A stretch of 64,000 bases of DNA from Dugong dugon (GCA_030035585.1 CM057474.1:7672001-7736000), one strand, 5' to 3'; counted from the first letter of the stretch, positions 44,944-56,379 are shown. Made by a program: numbers and translations. Notes: generated from the letters alone by a model not told the origin.

Positions 44944-45875
44944 CTTTTTTTTTTGTTATTATGCTTTAGATGATGGTTTACAGAGCAAATTAGTTTCTCA
45001 TTAAACAATTAATACACATATTGTTTTGTGACATTGGTTACCAACCCCAGGACATGTCAACACTCTCCCCTTCTCGACCTTGGCTTCCACGTTACCATCT
45101 TTCCTGTCCCCTCCTGTCTTTGTCTCTGGGCCGGTGTGCCCAGTTAATCTTGTTTTGCTTTATGCGCCTGTCTAATCTTTGGCTGAAGGGTGAACCTCAG
45201 GAGTGACTTCATTATTGAGCTATAAGGGTGTCCGGGGGCCATACTCTCGGGGTTTCTCCAGTCTCCATCAGACCAGTAAGTCTGTTTTTTTGTTGTTGTC
45301 GTGTTGTTGTATTGTGACTTAGAATTTTGTTGTACATTTTTATCCAGCCCTGTCCAGGATCCTCTGTTGTGATCCCTGTCAGAGCAGTCGGTGGTGGTAG
45401 CCGGGCACCATCTAGTTGTGTTGGACTCAGTCTGGGGGAGGCTGTCGTAGCTGTGGTCCATTAGTCCTTTGGACTAATCTTTCCTTTGTGTCTTTGGTTT
45501 TCTTCACTCTCCCTTACTCCAGATGGGGTGAGACCAGTGGAGTATCTTAGATGGCTGCTCACAAGCTTTTAATACCCCAGACACTACTCACCAAAGTAGA
45601 ATGTAGAACATTTTCTTTATAAACTATGTTATGCCAATTGAGCTAGATGTTCCTTGAGACCATGGTCTCCAGTCCTCAGCAGAGTAATTCTGTCCCTCAG
45701 GGTGTTTGGATGTGTCTATGAAACTTCCATGACCTTGCCTTGGTCAAGTTGTGCTGGCTTCTCCAGTATTGTGTACCGTCTTACCCTTCACCAAAGTTAC
45801 CACTTATCTATTGTCTATTTAGTGTTTTTCCATCCCCACCCTTCCCTTATAACCATCAAAGATTGTTTCTTTTTG
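44944..45875 (-). mobile_element. L1 LINE, 3'-UTR copy
   Basis: Reversed poly-A (T run from 44944) followed by the same 3' UTR as 26707-27600: 'aaacaattaatacacatatt', 'ccagttaatcttgttttgc', 'gtgtccgggggccatactctc' and 'gcagtcggtggtggtagccggg'-type text. It ends in 'ccatcaaagattgtttcttt' near 45855-45875. The 105-codon antisense frame at 45144-45461 is a by-product. Recent enough to align over most of its length with the other copy. Confidence 0.88.
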
Positions 45876-47130
45876 ACACACGTTTTTTAATGAATAAATC
45901 CATGTAAACTTTCATAAACTATTTTTCATATTCTAAACAACTTAATTCTTTCATATTTTAAATGTACTTAGACAATGTGATTCTGATTATTATTTTCCTA
46001 TTGTGTAACGTTTAACCATTTCTTTGTTATTTTACTGGATCAGTTGAGAAGATTAAATTTAAAAGAGATACAATCTATGTCAAACCTTAAGAAGAAAAGG
46101 ATGCAATCAACAAAAATGAAAAGAAAAACTTCTTCACTGGTTCATCTAGAAATAATACCTGCTATGGCCGTAACATTGCAACAAATAACTTTTTTGTATG
46201 AATAACTAAATCTTACTGTAAAATAGTCTCTTAAAAAAAAAAGACTATAGAGCTACTAATAAATATCTTTGTAACATTACAAGGCCAACCTAGGCCTTTT
46301 CTCTCATTAAAATGAATGAAACCCTCCATTTAAAATACATTACCATACTTCCTAACCATACTAAGTAAAGATGAGATGGGGCTAAAATAAATCTGATCCA
46401 AAGTGCTCTTCAATCTGAGGGATCTCCTACTGAGAACTAATCTTCAAACCAGGCACATTTGACAAATGTGGGTAGCAAGTTCGCCATCAAAGACAGGTAC
46501 AGAGGAGTTGTTTCCTAAACTATAGTTATATAGACGGTGCTCAGTGAGTAAAATAAATATTTAGTTTTATGCCCCATTACTCCTTCATGGTCATGTCTCC
46601 ACATCCTTTACAGCCTCTGATAATTTTTCCAGAAGAATTTTCAAAGATGGGTTTTGGAAAGACAGGAACTCTGAAGATAGTATCCAGAAATCCTAGCCTT
46701 TGCTAAATAGTGTCTGTCTGTGTATGTCCTTTACCAGAAGCAGTAACAGATGAAATGAAGGAAAATTTTTATTAGAACCACATCTTCTCAAAGTCTGACA
46801 ATTTATTCCCTTGGGAAGGGAAAGAATAGTCTACTGAGAAGATATCACGAATCCTGACCCTACTGTGTCACACATAATCCCTTGCTTTAATGATGTCTCA
46901 TGTTGCCAGATTAGAGAAAAATAAAATTAAACAGGTGGAAAAATCTTCGTTTCTAAAAATTCAAGTGTAACTAGAGCAGATTTTATATTCAGGCCAAATA
47001 GTCTCTTACTTTGGATGTCTTAGTAATGTCGTCTAGAAGTTGGTTATGTAACATCTAGGAATGCAAGGGCTGATATACGATTTTGCTATTTACCTCCTGA
47101 ATGTGTTTTTTAGATAAGGTGGTAGTAGAT
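45876..47130. other. Unassigned low-copy sequence
   Basis: Nothing recognised in about 1.25 kb of AT-rich sequence. Confidence 0.45.
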
Positions 47131-47240
47131 GTTTCAATACAAACTTTACAGATGAAGACACAGAAATAGAGTTTATCATTTGAAAGATCTAATGTCACTG
47201 CATTTAGAACTAAGATCTAAAGTCATAGCTATGAGTGTTT
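47131..47240 (+). mobile_element. MIR fragment
   Basis: 'aactttacagatgaagacac' followed by a decayed core and 'ttagaactaagatct' resembles the 3' half of MIR. Confidence 0.55.
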
Positions 47241-47894
47241 TGTTCAGAACACTTTCTTAGACTAAATTTTAGAAACTTTTCTGCTTTTTGAGGCATGATA
47301 TTTTCATTGTTCCAAAGTAAATGTTGAGGTTTGGAAAAGCCAAATGAGTGACAGCTTTCCGTCTGTCCAACTTCTGAATCCAGGGTCAATATGCATGATT
47401 GAGCTTATTGTGAACTTCAGATTCTTTGAGAAGCTATTCACACTCACACCGAGCAGTGTGCTTAGTCTCTTTAGGCAGGCACATCCCAAAGAGAAGGAAA
47501 AATGAAAGAGCAGAGCTAGGCATGCCCAATTTTTCCTCCCAGATCCACTAGCCAGAGATGTCCCTTCACCCTTGGGAAGAAATAAATGATAGGGTGGAGA
47601 GAGGCTTGGAGTCTTGCATTAATGATGTCTCACCATGAACACAAAGCCAGGGGCAAATGAGACCCCACTGCATTCCTGTGAAAATTATCTGTCATGAAAC
47701 ATTTTGAAGACTGTTATATTTAATAAATAATGTAGATGAAGTAAAGGTAAGAATGAAAATATGAACTGTTATAAATAAATTCCATATACTGTCAATAATC
47801 AATTAACTATTTCAAAAAAGTTACCAGAATATTTTCTATGACCATTTTCATAAGCTAAAACTGGGGAAATAATATTGTTAATATTATTGTTAGT
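47241..47894. other. Unassigned low-copy sequence
   Basis: No repeat or gene recognised. Confidence 0.4.
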
Positions 47895-47904
47895 ATTCAT
47901 GTCT

Positions 47905-49472
47905 CCCCCAAGAATTTGTCAGTTTATTGTACTGTGAGGGCTTGGGTGTTGCTGTGATGCTGAAAGCTATGCCACCAGTATTCAAATACCAGCAGGGTTA
48001 CCCATGACAGACAAGTTTCAGTGGAGTTTCCAGACTAAAACAGACTAGGAAAAAGGACCTGGCGATCTACTTCTGAAAAGAATTAGCTAGTGAAAACCTT
48101 ATGAATAACAGCAGAACAATGAAAGCAGCTACCTGGCAAACCGACTGGAAGAAATCCATATTTATTCCTACTCCAAAGAAAGGTGAGCCAACAGAATGCG
48201 GGAATTATCAAACAGTATTATTAATATCACACAGAAGTAAAATTTTGCTGATCCAAAAGTAGCTGCAACAGTACATTGAGAGGGAACTGCCAGAAATTCA
48301 GGCCAGATTCAGAAAAGAATGTGGTACTAGAGATATCATTGCTGATGTCAGATGAATTCTGGCTGAAAGTAAAGAATACCAGAAAGATGTTTACCTGTGT
48401 TTTATTGACTGTGCAAGGGCATTCGACTGTGTGGATCATAACAAATTATGGATAACATTGCGAAGAATGGGAATTTCGGAACACTTAATTGTGCTCATGA
48501 GAAACCTGTACATAGATCAAGAGGCAGTCATTCGAACAGAACAAGGGATTCTGTGTGGTTTAAAGTCAGGAAAGGTGTGTGTTAGGGTTGTATCCTTTCA
48601 CCATACTAATTCAATCTGTATGCTGAGCAAATAATCTGAGAGGCTGGACTGTATGAGGAAGAATGGGGCATCGGGATTGGAGGAAGACTCATTAACAACC
48701 TATGCGATGCAGATGACACAACCTTGCTTGCTGAAAGTGAAGAGGACTTGGAGCACTTACTGATGAAGATCAAAGACTAAAGCCTTCAGAATGGATCACA
48801 CTTCAACATAAAACAAAAATCCTCACAACTGGAACAATACGCAACATCATGATAAACGGAGAAAAGAATGAAGTTGTCAAGGATTTCATTTTACTTGGAT
48901 TCACAATCAACACCTATGGAAGCAGCAGTCAAGAAATCAAATGACATATTGCATTGGGCAAATCTGCAGCAAAAGACCCCTTTGAAGTGTTAAAAAGCAA
49001 AGATGTCACCTTGACGACTAGGGTGCGCCTGACCCAAGCCATGGTGGTTTCAGTTGTCTCATGTGCATTTGAAAGCTGGACAATGAATAAGGAAGACCAA
49101 AGAAGAACTGACGTCTTTGAATTATGGTGTTGGCGAAGAATATTGAATATACCATGGATAGCCAAAAGAACGAACAAATCTGTCTTGGAAGAAGTATATC
49201 CAGAATGCTCCTTAGAAGAAAGGACACATACTTTCGACATGTTATCAGGAATGACCAGTCCCTGGAGAAGGACATCATGCTTGGTAAAGGAGAGGGTCAG
49301 CGAAAAAGAGGAAGACCCTCAATGCGATGGACTGACACAGTGGCTGCAACAATGGGCTCAAACATAACAACAATTGTGAGGATGGCACAGGACCAGGCAA
49401 AGTTTCATTCCTTTGTATATGGGGTCTCTATGAGCTGGAACCAACTCAACGACACCTAACAACAACAACAAC
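47905..49472 (+). mobile_element. RTE LINE, both ends present, large internal deletion
   Basis: Begins with the RTE 5' leader ('ccccca', then 'gtgagggcttgggtgttgct') and runs to about 48120 ('aacagcagaacaatg'). It then jumps to the RT fingers ('gcagctacctggcaaaccg'), omitting the rest of the leader, the endonuclease and the RT N-terminus, and continues to a normal 3' end with AAC repeats. Flanking 'attcatgtct' (47895-47904) and 'atttatgtct' (49473-49482) are a 10-bp duplication with one mismatch. The YADD tyrosine codon is mutated to GAT (48706-48717 encodes D-A-D-D), so the RT would be dead even in frame. Confidence 0.92.
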
Positions 49473-49482
49473 ATTTATGTCT

Positions 49483-49941
49483 AAGAAAGAATAGCAATTC
49501 CAAGAGGAAAGAAGTATGGTACTAGGCTGCCTTTCTAGGGTTAGCACTATTGAACTTATCAGGAAACACGGGTTCATCCCTGATGCTCGGCCATAGCAAC
49601 TTTATTTGCATGCTCAGTATGTTTCCTCATTACTATTTATACTTTAAAATCTCATCTATATAAGTAAACAGTTTCTATACATCTGTAACAGCGTTAAAAA
49701 AAAAGAGCTTGAAAAGATTTTTACCCACTCTAGAGAGAGAATTTATGATGGCCTGACATAAAAATTACTCTACGTGTAAGGAAACTTACTCTGGAGCATG
49801 GGGCACTGGGGGGAATTTCAAAGGCCAAGGCAGTCACCCTCTGAATACCACGTGGATGCCTCCCTGAGAGGCCAAGGGGTGGTTTCAACTATAGGTCCCC
49901 AAGCAAAATCCACAAGGGCAAACACTCTGGATTGCAGCCAC
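49483..49941. other. Unassigned sequence
   Basis: No feature recognised in about 460 bp. Confidence 0.4.
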
Positions 49942-49954
49942 TAATGTGAAATGG

Positions 49955-49964
49955 GCAGTCCCTG
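49955..49964 (+). mobile_element. AfroSINE head fragment (split by RTE)
   Basis: 'gcagtccctg' matches the first bases of the long-type SINE ('gagtccctg'). It directly follows the duplication 'taatgtgaaatgg' (49942-49954), whose partner is at 51324-51336 after the rest of the SINE. Only 10 bp long, so it is supported by context. Confidence 0.6.
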
Positions 49965-51118
49965 TTTTTATTGTTGTTAGGTGCCGCCGAGTCGGTTCCA
50001 ACTCATAGCGACCCCATGCACAACAGAACGAAACACTGCCTGTTCCTGCGCCATCCTCACAATCTTTGTTATGCCTGAGCCCATTGTTGTAGCCACTGAG
50101 CCAGTTCATCTCTTTGAGGGTCTTCCGCTTTTCTGCTGACCCTCTCTCTACTCTACCAAGCATGATGTCCTTCTCCAGGGACTGATCCCTTCTGACAACA
50201 TGTCCAAAGTATGTGAGATGCTATCTCACCATCCTTGCCTCTAAGGAGCATTCTGGCTGCTCCTCTTCCAAGACAGATTCATTAGTTCTTTTGGCCGTCC
50301 ATGGTATACTCAACATTCTTCACCAACACAATTCAAAGGCATCAATTATTCTTCCGCTTTCCTCATTCATCGTCTAGATTTCGAATGCCTATGAGGCAAC
50401 TGAAACCACCATGGCTTGGGTCAGGCGCACCTTAGTCTTCAAGGTGACGTCTTTGCTTTTTAATCCTTTAAAGAGGTCTTTTGCAGCAGATTTGCCCAAT
50501 GCAATGCATTGTTTGATTTCTTGACTGCTGCTTCCATGGGTGTTGATTGTGGATCCAAGTGAAATGAAATCCTTGACAACTTTAATCATTTCTCCATTGG
50601 TCCAGTTGTGAGGATTTTTGTTTTCTATACACTGAGGTGCAGTCCATACTGAAGGCTGTAGTCTTTGATTGTCATCAGTAAGTGCTTCAAGTCCTTTTCA
50701 CTTTCAGCAAGCAAGGTTGTGTTATCTGCATATCGAGGTTGTCAGTTGAGTCTTCTTCCAATCCTGATGCCCTGTTCTTCTTCATATAGTCCAGCCTCTC
50801 AGATTATTTGCTCAGCATATAGATTGAATAAGTATGGTGAAAGGATACAACCCTAACAAACACCTTTCCTGACTTTAAACCACGCAGTATTCCCTTGTTC
50901 TGTTTGAACGACTGCCTCTTGACCTATGTACAGGTTCTTCATTAGCACAATTAAGTGTTCTGAAATTCCCATTCTTCACAATGTTATTCATAATTTTTAT
51001 GATCCACATAGTAGAATGCTTTTGCATAGTCAATAAAACACAGGTAAACATCTTTCTGGTATTCTCTGCTTTCAGCCAGGATCCATCTGACATCAGCAAT
51101 GGTGTCATATCCCTGGTT
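49965..51118 (-). mobile_element. RTE (BovB-like) LINE, 5'-truncated, inside a SINE
   Basis: 3' end at 49972 ('ttgttgttaggtgccgccg' on plus) with CpGs kept; truncated in the RT region near 51118 ('ccctggttctatgtcc'). Short matching ends 'gtccctg' (49958-49964) and 'gtccttg' (about 51122-51128) suggest a brief duplication of SINE head sequence. The C-terminal domain is partly open at 50389-50589. A stretch near 50595 lacks about 30 bp relative to other copies. Confidence 0.9.
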
Positions 51119-51323
51119 CTATGTCCTTGAGTGGTGCAAATGGTTAGCTCAGATGCCAACCAAAAAAGGTTAGAGATTCAAGTCCATCGAAAGGTGCCTC
51201 AGAAGAAAGGCCTAGCAATCTACTTTTTAAAAGTCAGCCATTGAAAATCCTATGGAGCACAGTTCTACTCTGGCACACATGGGGATGCCATAAGTCAGAA
51301 TCAACTTGATGCCAACTTGTTTG
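51119..51323 (+). mobile_element. AfroSINE, long type (main part)
   Basis: 'gagtggtgcaaatggttagc', 'tagagattcaagtccatcg', 'gcaatctactttttaaaagtc', 'tatggagcacagttctactc' and tail 'gatgccaacttgttt'. Its right border is the duplication at 51324-51336. Confidence 0.88.
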
Positions 51324-51724
51324 TAATGTGAAATGGAGCCCAAATGGGGCACCTTTAGAAAGTATGCTGCTGGGTGAGAAGAGCAGGGATTTATTTATTA
51401 ACTTATGGTTAATGAGCCTCTGGTCATACATTTATTCCCTTTCTTTTTAGGCAGTCTGAAATCATTTTTATAAAGAGGATAAAGATTGATTTAATTAACC
51501 ACTTTTCACCAGCCCAAAGAACTTCAGCCAACATGTTGAAGTAGATAAAAGACACATTCTTCACCTTAAGCTACTTGTTGCCTTCTCCATACTAAGGACG
51601 TAGACTTTTGCAACATGTATTGTTCTTGCCTAGGCTGACAACAGTCTTGAGCACCGGTCAAAAAGCTGACCTGTTTCTGTAACATTGCATTCACGCACTC
51701 TTTTTGCTCTGGGAGTAATACACA

Positions 51725-51909
51725 CCTGGGTGGCCCAGTGGTTAAGCACTTGTCTGCTAACCAAAAGGTCCGCAGTGTGAACCCACCGGCTGATCCTCAG
51801 GAGAAAGATGTGGCAGTCTGCTTCTGTAAAGATTTACAGTCTTGAAAACCCTATGGGGTTTCGCTATGAGTCAGAATTGACTTGACGGCAGTGGGTGTTT
51901 TTGTTTTTG
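51725..51909 (+). mobile_element. AfroSINE, 'GGCAGTCTGCTTC' type
   Basis: 'gtggcccagtggttaagcac' A box, 'ccgcagtgtgaacccaccgg' B-box region, then 'gatgtggcagtctgcttctg' and 'aaagatttacagtcttgaaa', tail 'gacggcagtgggtgtttttg'. This centre defines a third SINE type, also at 55570 and 62617. Confidence 0.92.
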
Positions 51910-52090
51910 CAGGGCGGTGGTTCAACTTCAGACTCTGCTACTTAATAACTGTGTGACCTTGGGCAGCTTTCTTGGCTCCTTTGGACCCAATGAGTTTCCA
52001 ACTCTTAGGACTGTTGTGAGGATTTCATGAAAAATGTCATCTAAAGCACTGAAAGCTTTCCCTGTAATATAGTTAGTATCAATCAATTTG
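51910..52090 (+). mobile_element. MIR SINE
   Basis: 'taactgtgtgaccttgggca' followed by 'aggactgttgtgaggatttc' and 'aaagcactgaaagctttccc'. It adjoins the SINE tail, so the SINE inserted at or near its edge. Confidence 0.8.
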
Positions 52091-52755
52091 GATATATTAT
52101 TAGTTCATAAATATTAAGCACAGTACTAAACCTGTTGATCCAAAGATTATTAAGAAGTTGTCCCTCCTCCAAGAAGAGCAGACAGGCCTGTGGCTAATCA
52201 CAACCTCGTGTGAAGTAGTTTAAGGAAGAGACTAGATCATTAGCCTTGAAATCATTAGTCTGTCTGGTTCACTGCATTATTCCCAGAATTTAGACCCATG
52301 AATGGTCAATGCTATGCAGAATATACTCAACAGGCAATTTTTGAACAGATGCATGAATTAATGTCTCAATTATTTCGTGAACGAATAATAGAGACACGTA
52401 CATAATATTACGGAGACACCAATAAAGGATCAATTAATTCTTCAAGTGAGTAAGGGTACAGCATGAATTTTTGTTAATGGAGGGTTGAAAAGCCAAAGTC
52501 TTTAGCTGGTTTATTGAGCTTGTGGGCTGAGGAGGAACAAGACTTCTGAGGCAGACTTCAAGCCTGAGCAGAAAATCTCCAGGTTGTGAAAATAGAGTAG
52601 GATATTTGAAACTGAAGATATAATAGGATCAAAAGTTCAAGGGTGAGAATGCAAATGAAGCAAATGACATTCTTAAGGTGTAGACAGAGCAGTGACCATA
52701 CGGGGCCACGATGGGGAAGAGGAAGAAAACACAGTAGAGACTGATCTCAAACACA
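52091..52755. other. Unassigned sequence
   Basis: Nothing firm. 'gttgtccctcctccaagaag' near 52157 could be a trace of an old repeat. Confidence 0.35.
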
Positions 52756-52865
52756 CAACTAAGTGCTGTGAATTCTAAAGCATTTCAACTTTATCTTGTA
52801 AGCACTGGGGAACCATTGACAGTTTCTAAGTAAGAGACAGACATGATCATATCAGGCCTGGCTTA
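52756..52865 (-). mobile_element. L2 LINE fragment
   Basis: 'actttatcttgtaagcactg', 'ggggaaccattgacagtttc' and 'agagacagacatgatcatat' correspond to the same reversed L2 region as at 180-240. Confidence 0.65.
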
Positions 52866-53615
52866 GTATCTGACAGTGCTTTCGTTTATAGAAGTTTCTG
52901 GCTTCCACCATGGAGCCTTGCCCCCAACAAATTCTATGTCGTAAATGAAAAGGCTGTCATGTATGCTTCTTGTATAAGTCCGGCCCCAGGCATTTGTACA
53001 TGAGGTGTTTTTCCATTTTATCTAATGCCATCAGCTTTGAAGTAATTATCCTTTCTTTCCAGTTGCTTGGTATGCTTAATTCTGTGGTTACCTGATAAAG
53101 TACCCAATGTTGTCAAGTTTTAGTGCTTATTTCTTAACTGTATAGATAAATCAAAAAGAAAAGGGATCATAGTTTTGAACTAGAGTTCATCAAGGAAAGA
53201 TTTCTCCAAGAGTCAAGGTTTAGGTACTGAATATAATGCAGTGAATCCATTTTATACACTTTATTAAATGGAAAAAAATATGTATCTGAGAAGAAAATCC
53301 AATTTAAAGACTTCAGAGATCTGATATGTCCTTAAAATAGTGCTGGCTACAATACACTCTCTCACTGAAGAAATATTTCTTTGCCTTATGAATCTTGGAC
53401 CTATAAGGGAAAATGGCAGTTGCTGAAATATAATTTAGAACTGCAGGAAAAGTGAAATGACTAAAAAAGTTGAAAGTCAAGGGTGCTTTATGTAGAGATC
53501 TTAGGAGAGAGAATACAAAGAACAAAGTCAGATGTACAGGTTTTTAGACTAATCACTTATGTTGGAAAACAAGAGTACAAAATTATCCTTCAGAATTTTA
53601 GATGTAAAACTCGAT
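52866..53615. other. Unassigned sequence
   Basis: No repeat or gene recognised. Confidence 0.4.
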
Positions 53616-54015
53616 CTTGTGTTTAATAACACAAAGCCCCCTAGGCCCTAACGTATCCTTCCTACATCCCCATTTACAGGACAAGAGAGTTTAAGCTGTT
53701 TATGGCAGGAATGTCTACCTTTGGGCTTTAAACCAGGTTCAAACCAATCACAATCTCTTTCTTAGGTCTTAAAATAAGATCAAACAGTGCAAAATTCCCT
53801 TACTAGTATTTAAGCCCAGTTGCCTTCGTCCAGATGACTCCTATAATCTAGCCAGGCAGAACACCTCACCCTGCTGTTCCTGCTGCTTTTCTGCATGTCC
53901 TTTGATTGTAGGTAATTATCTCCAGCTGTCCCTGCACCCTAGCCTCCTTTCACTCCTCTCTGTCTGGACTCAGAGACTGCCACGCTGGAGCAAATTTAGG
54001 CTCCTGATTATTACT
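53616..54015 (+). mobile_element. Possible solo LTR (gammaretrovirus-like class)
   Basis: The layout is LTR-like: CCAAT box 'aaaccaatcac' at 53741-53751, TATA-like 'agtatttaagcc' at 53805-53816, then a C/T-rich stretch with 'ctgctgttcctgctgctttt' and 'ctctctgtctggactcagag'. No TG...CA borders or duplication were fixed. An alternative is a promoter-like unique segment. Confidence 0.35.
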
Positions 54016-54247
54016 TCTTGAAGTGCTTGAGTAATAGACATAAAAATAAATGTATTTTGGCATTTAAATGGTCAAGCTTCTTCTCCAAGGTCTTGAAGTA
54101 TGTTGAATGTGCCAAGGAGAGGCAAAATGGGATACAGCATTCCTATAGGAACAAAGGAGTAGGTCTATATGCATGTACATTTATATCAGAGGAAAATGGA
54201 ATACTGAATTTTCTCAAATGTGTACACTTGACATTACGTACACTAGT

Positions 54248-54458
54248 CAAACCAGTTGCTATTGAGTTGATTCCAACTCATCGTGACCCTATGTGATTCA
54301 GAGTAGAACTGTGCTTCATAGGGTTTTCCAATGGCTGATTTTTTTTGGTTTAGATAGCCAGGGCTTTTTTTCTGAAATGCCTCTGTGTGGACTTGAACCT
54401 CCAAACTTTTGGTTAACAGTCCAGAGTATTAACCATTTTTACTCGGCAGTTGCCTTGT
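54248..54458 (-). mobile_element. AfroSINE, long type
   Basis: 'aaaccagttgctattgagtt', 'ccaatggctgattttttttg', 'tgaaatgcctctgtgtggac' and a decayed head near 54440. The 'ggctgatttttt' block is the reversed long-type centre. Confidence 0.85.
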
Positions 54459-54579
54459 TTCTCAAATTAAAATTTTGAAAATTTCTGATTTCCGTAGACA
54501 TTAGTTGTCATGGCAATATTTTTCATAAAGCAAATTTTTAAACCAGAATTAGTTGTAATTACAGTAGAGCATTTGATGA

Positions 54580-54627
54580 GAGTTAAACCCGTTGCCATGG
54601 AGTCAATTCCAACTTTCAGGTACCCTA
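54580..54627 (-). mobile_element. AfroSINE tail fragment
   Basis: 'aaacccgttgccatggagtc' and 'aattccaactttcaggtacc' are the terminal 45 bp of a reversed SINE. Confidence 0.65.
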
Positions 54628-54785
54628 AATCTCTAACAGTTGAGAGGCAGAATACTCTGGAAGACATCTTGAATTGCACAGTGAATGTATTGGGAAGTTG
54701 GCTCTGCCTTTGGACCTTCTCTTGGGTAGAGGCTTATGGCAGAGAAAAAAAGACATTCTTGAGGCTAATGATACAAAACCAAAAA

Positions 54786-54946
54786 GAAAAAAACTCTGTT
54801 GCCATCGAGTCAATTCCAACTCATAGTGACCCTATAGGACAGAGTAGAACTGCCTCATGGGGTTTCCAAGGAGTAGCTGGTGGATTCGAACTGCAGACTT
54901 TTTGGTTAGTAGCCAAACACTTAACCACTTCACCATCAGGGCGCAT
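54786..54946 (-). mobile_element. AfroSINE, short type
   Basis: 'gttgccatcgagtcaattcc', 'ctataggacagagtagaact', 'ggggtttccaaggagtagct' and head ending 'accatcagggcgc'. Confidence 0.92.
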
Positions 54947-55257
54947 GATAACCATAGCTAAATTAACATGTACTAGAGTTAACTCTTCTAACTTGCTATT
55001 CAAAAGTTTGTGTTTTTCCCATTTCAGTTCAAACACAAGCATAAGAAATTGGATTTAAGAATAAAAGTATCTCATTGACATCAAATGCTAGAAGAGTTCC
55101 CATCTGAATCTTACAATAGATATAAAAATTTCAGTCCTTTAGTTTTATGCCTGTAGTTATATAGGCATGCTTCAAACAGCAATAACCACTTGAAAAAAAA
55201 AAGGGCATCACAGAGAAGAAAGTTCTTAGGAGAAAAGACCCAAACTTATCCTCTGGG

Positions 55258-55376
55258 ACGAAGTGGCAAGATTAAGTAGAGATTATCCTGGAGTCCAAAA
55301 GGCTGGTGGTTTGAACCTTCCCAGTGGCTCCGCAAGAGAAAGGCCTGGTGATCTGCTCCCATAAGATTACAACCTA
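55258..55376 (+). mobile_element. AfroSINE, old partial copy
   Basis: 'ctggtggtttgaaccttccc' B-box region and 'gagaaaggcctggtgatctg' remain; head strongly decayed and the tail missing. Confidence 0.6.
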
Positions 55377-55381
55377 ATTCT

Positions 55382-55915
55382 AAAAATTGTCCAGCAATTC
55401 CACTTCTAGGAACTTGTTCCATGAAAACATTGTGTCATACGGACAAAGATGTATTTACAAGAATGTTCTTTGAGGTATTACTTATAAGAGCAACAACAAT
55501 TAAGTGTCCAACAATATAGACGTGGCTAAGTATATGCTGGTACATTGTTAAGGTGTAATACTAGATCAAGGAGCCCTAGTTGTGCAGTGGTTCAACTTTC
55601 GGCTGCTAACTGAAAGTCCGACAGTTGGAACCCACCAGCTGCTCTGCGGGAGAAAAATGTGGCAGTCTGCTTCCATAAAGATTACAGACTTGGAAGCCCT
55701 ATGGGGCAGTTGTACTCTGTCCTATAGGGTCTCTATGAGTCAGAATTGACTCACTGGCAATGAGTAAATGTAATGGGTAACACTACATAGCCAAAAAATC
55801 ATCTTGTAGAAGTACATTTAATGATATGAAAAGATACACAGAGTATGTTTTAGTGAAATAGTCACATTATAAAGAACTGTACAGTATGACTGCAATGTAA
55901 TAAAAAATATGACTG
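55382..55915 (+). mobile_element. Ancient L1 (L1M-type) 3'-UTR, split by a SINE
   Basis: 'ccagcaattccacttctagg', 'gatgtatttacaagaatgtt', 'aagtgtccaacaatatagac' and, after the SINE, 'gtacatttaatgatatgaaa' are the old L1 3' UTR in sense orientation. The SINE at 55570 divides it. Confidence 0.75.
55570..55772 (+). mobile_element. AfroSINE, 'GGCAGTCTGCTTC' type
   Basis: 'gagccctagttgtgcagtgg', 'gacagttggaacccaccagc', 'atgtggcagtctgcttccat', 'tctctatgagtcagaattga' and tail 'ctggcaatgag'. Inserted in the ancient L1. Confidence 0.92.
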
Positions 55916-55927
55916 TATTAGGAATAC

Positions 55928-56190
55928 CAGCCTAGTGATTAAGGGGATTGCCTCTATTATCAGCTAGTTAGGGTGTGAGCTGGCCTCCAACACAGAGTCT
56001 GGTGACCTTGGCAAAGCTGCTTAATCTCTCTACACCTCAGGTTCCTCTTTGGTAAACTGAGCTTAGAATAGCACCTACCCTCTAGGGTAGTTGTGAGGAC
56101 CAGGTGGTTTAATCCATGTGAAGTACTTAGAAAAAACCCTAATTCATAAAAAGAACTCAATAAAGGTTAGCTATTATCATTATTATTAAA
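55928..56190 (+). mobile_element. MIR SINE, near full length
   Basis: 'ctggtgaccttggcaaagct', 'ctctctacacctcaggttcc', 'agggtagttgtgaggaccag' and 'actcaataaaggttagctat' in order, ending in ATT repeats. Confidence 0.88.
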
Positions 56191-56379
56191 AGTATGATCC
56201 GTATTTATGGGTAACTTATTTATAAGAAATATAAGGCTTATAGATAGTAATTGTTTTCTTCATAGAGTGTTTCTGTGTTTTTAGAATTTTGTACAATGAG
56301 CAAGTATTTATTTTGAAACCACACATACACATATACACAAAAACCCAACCTACAATAAGCGTTATCTATAATGAGGAAA

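Noticed and set aside
45144..45461. A 105-codon minus-strand frame as coding.
   Set aside because: It is the sense reading of an L1 3' UTR, which is non-coding in the family, and the related L1 at 26707 does not keep it open.
49942..51336. Hybrid insertion in which an RTE RNA and a SINE RNA were both copied into one target site (two-template twin priming), because one duplication encloses both and both 3' tails face outward.
   Set aside because: The 10 bp at 49955-49964 match the SINE head, and short matching ends flank the RTE. A SINE first and an RTE later explains everything with ordinary events.
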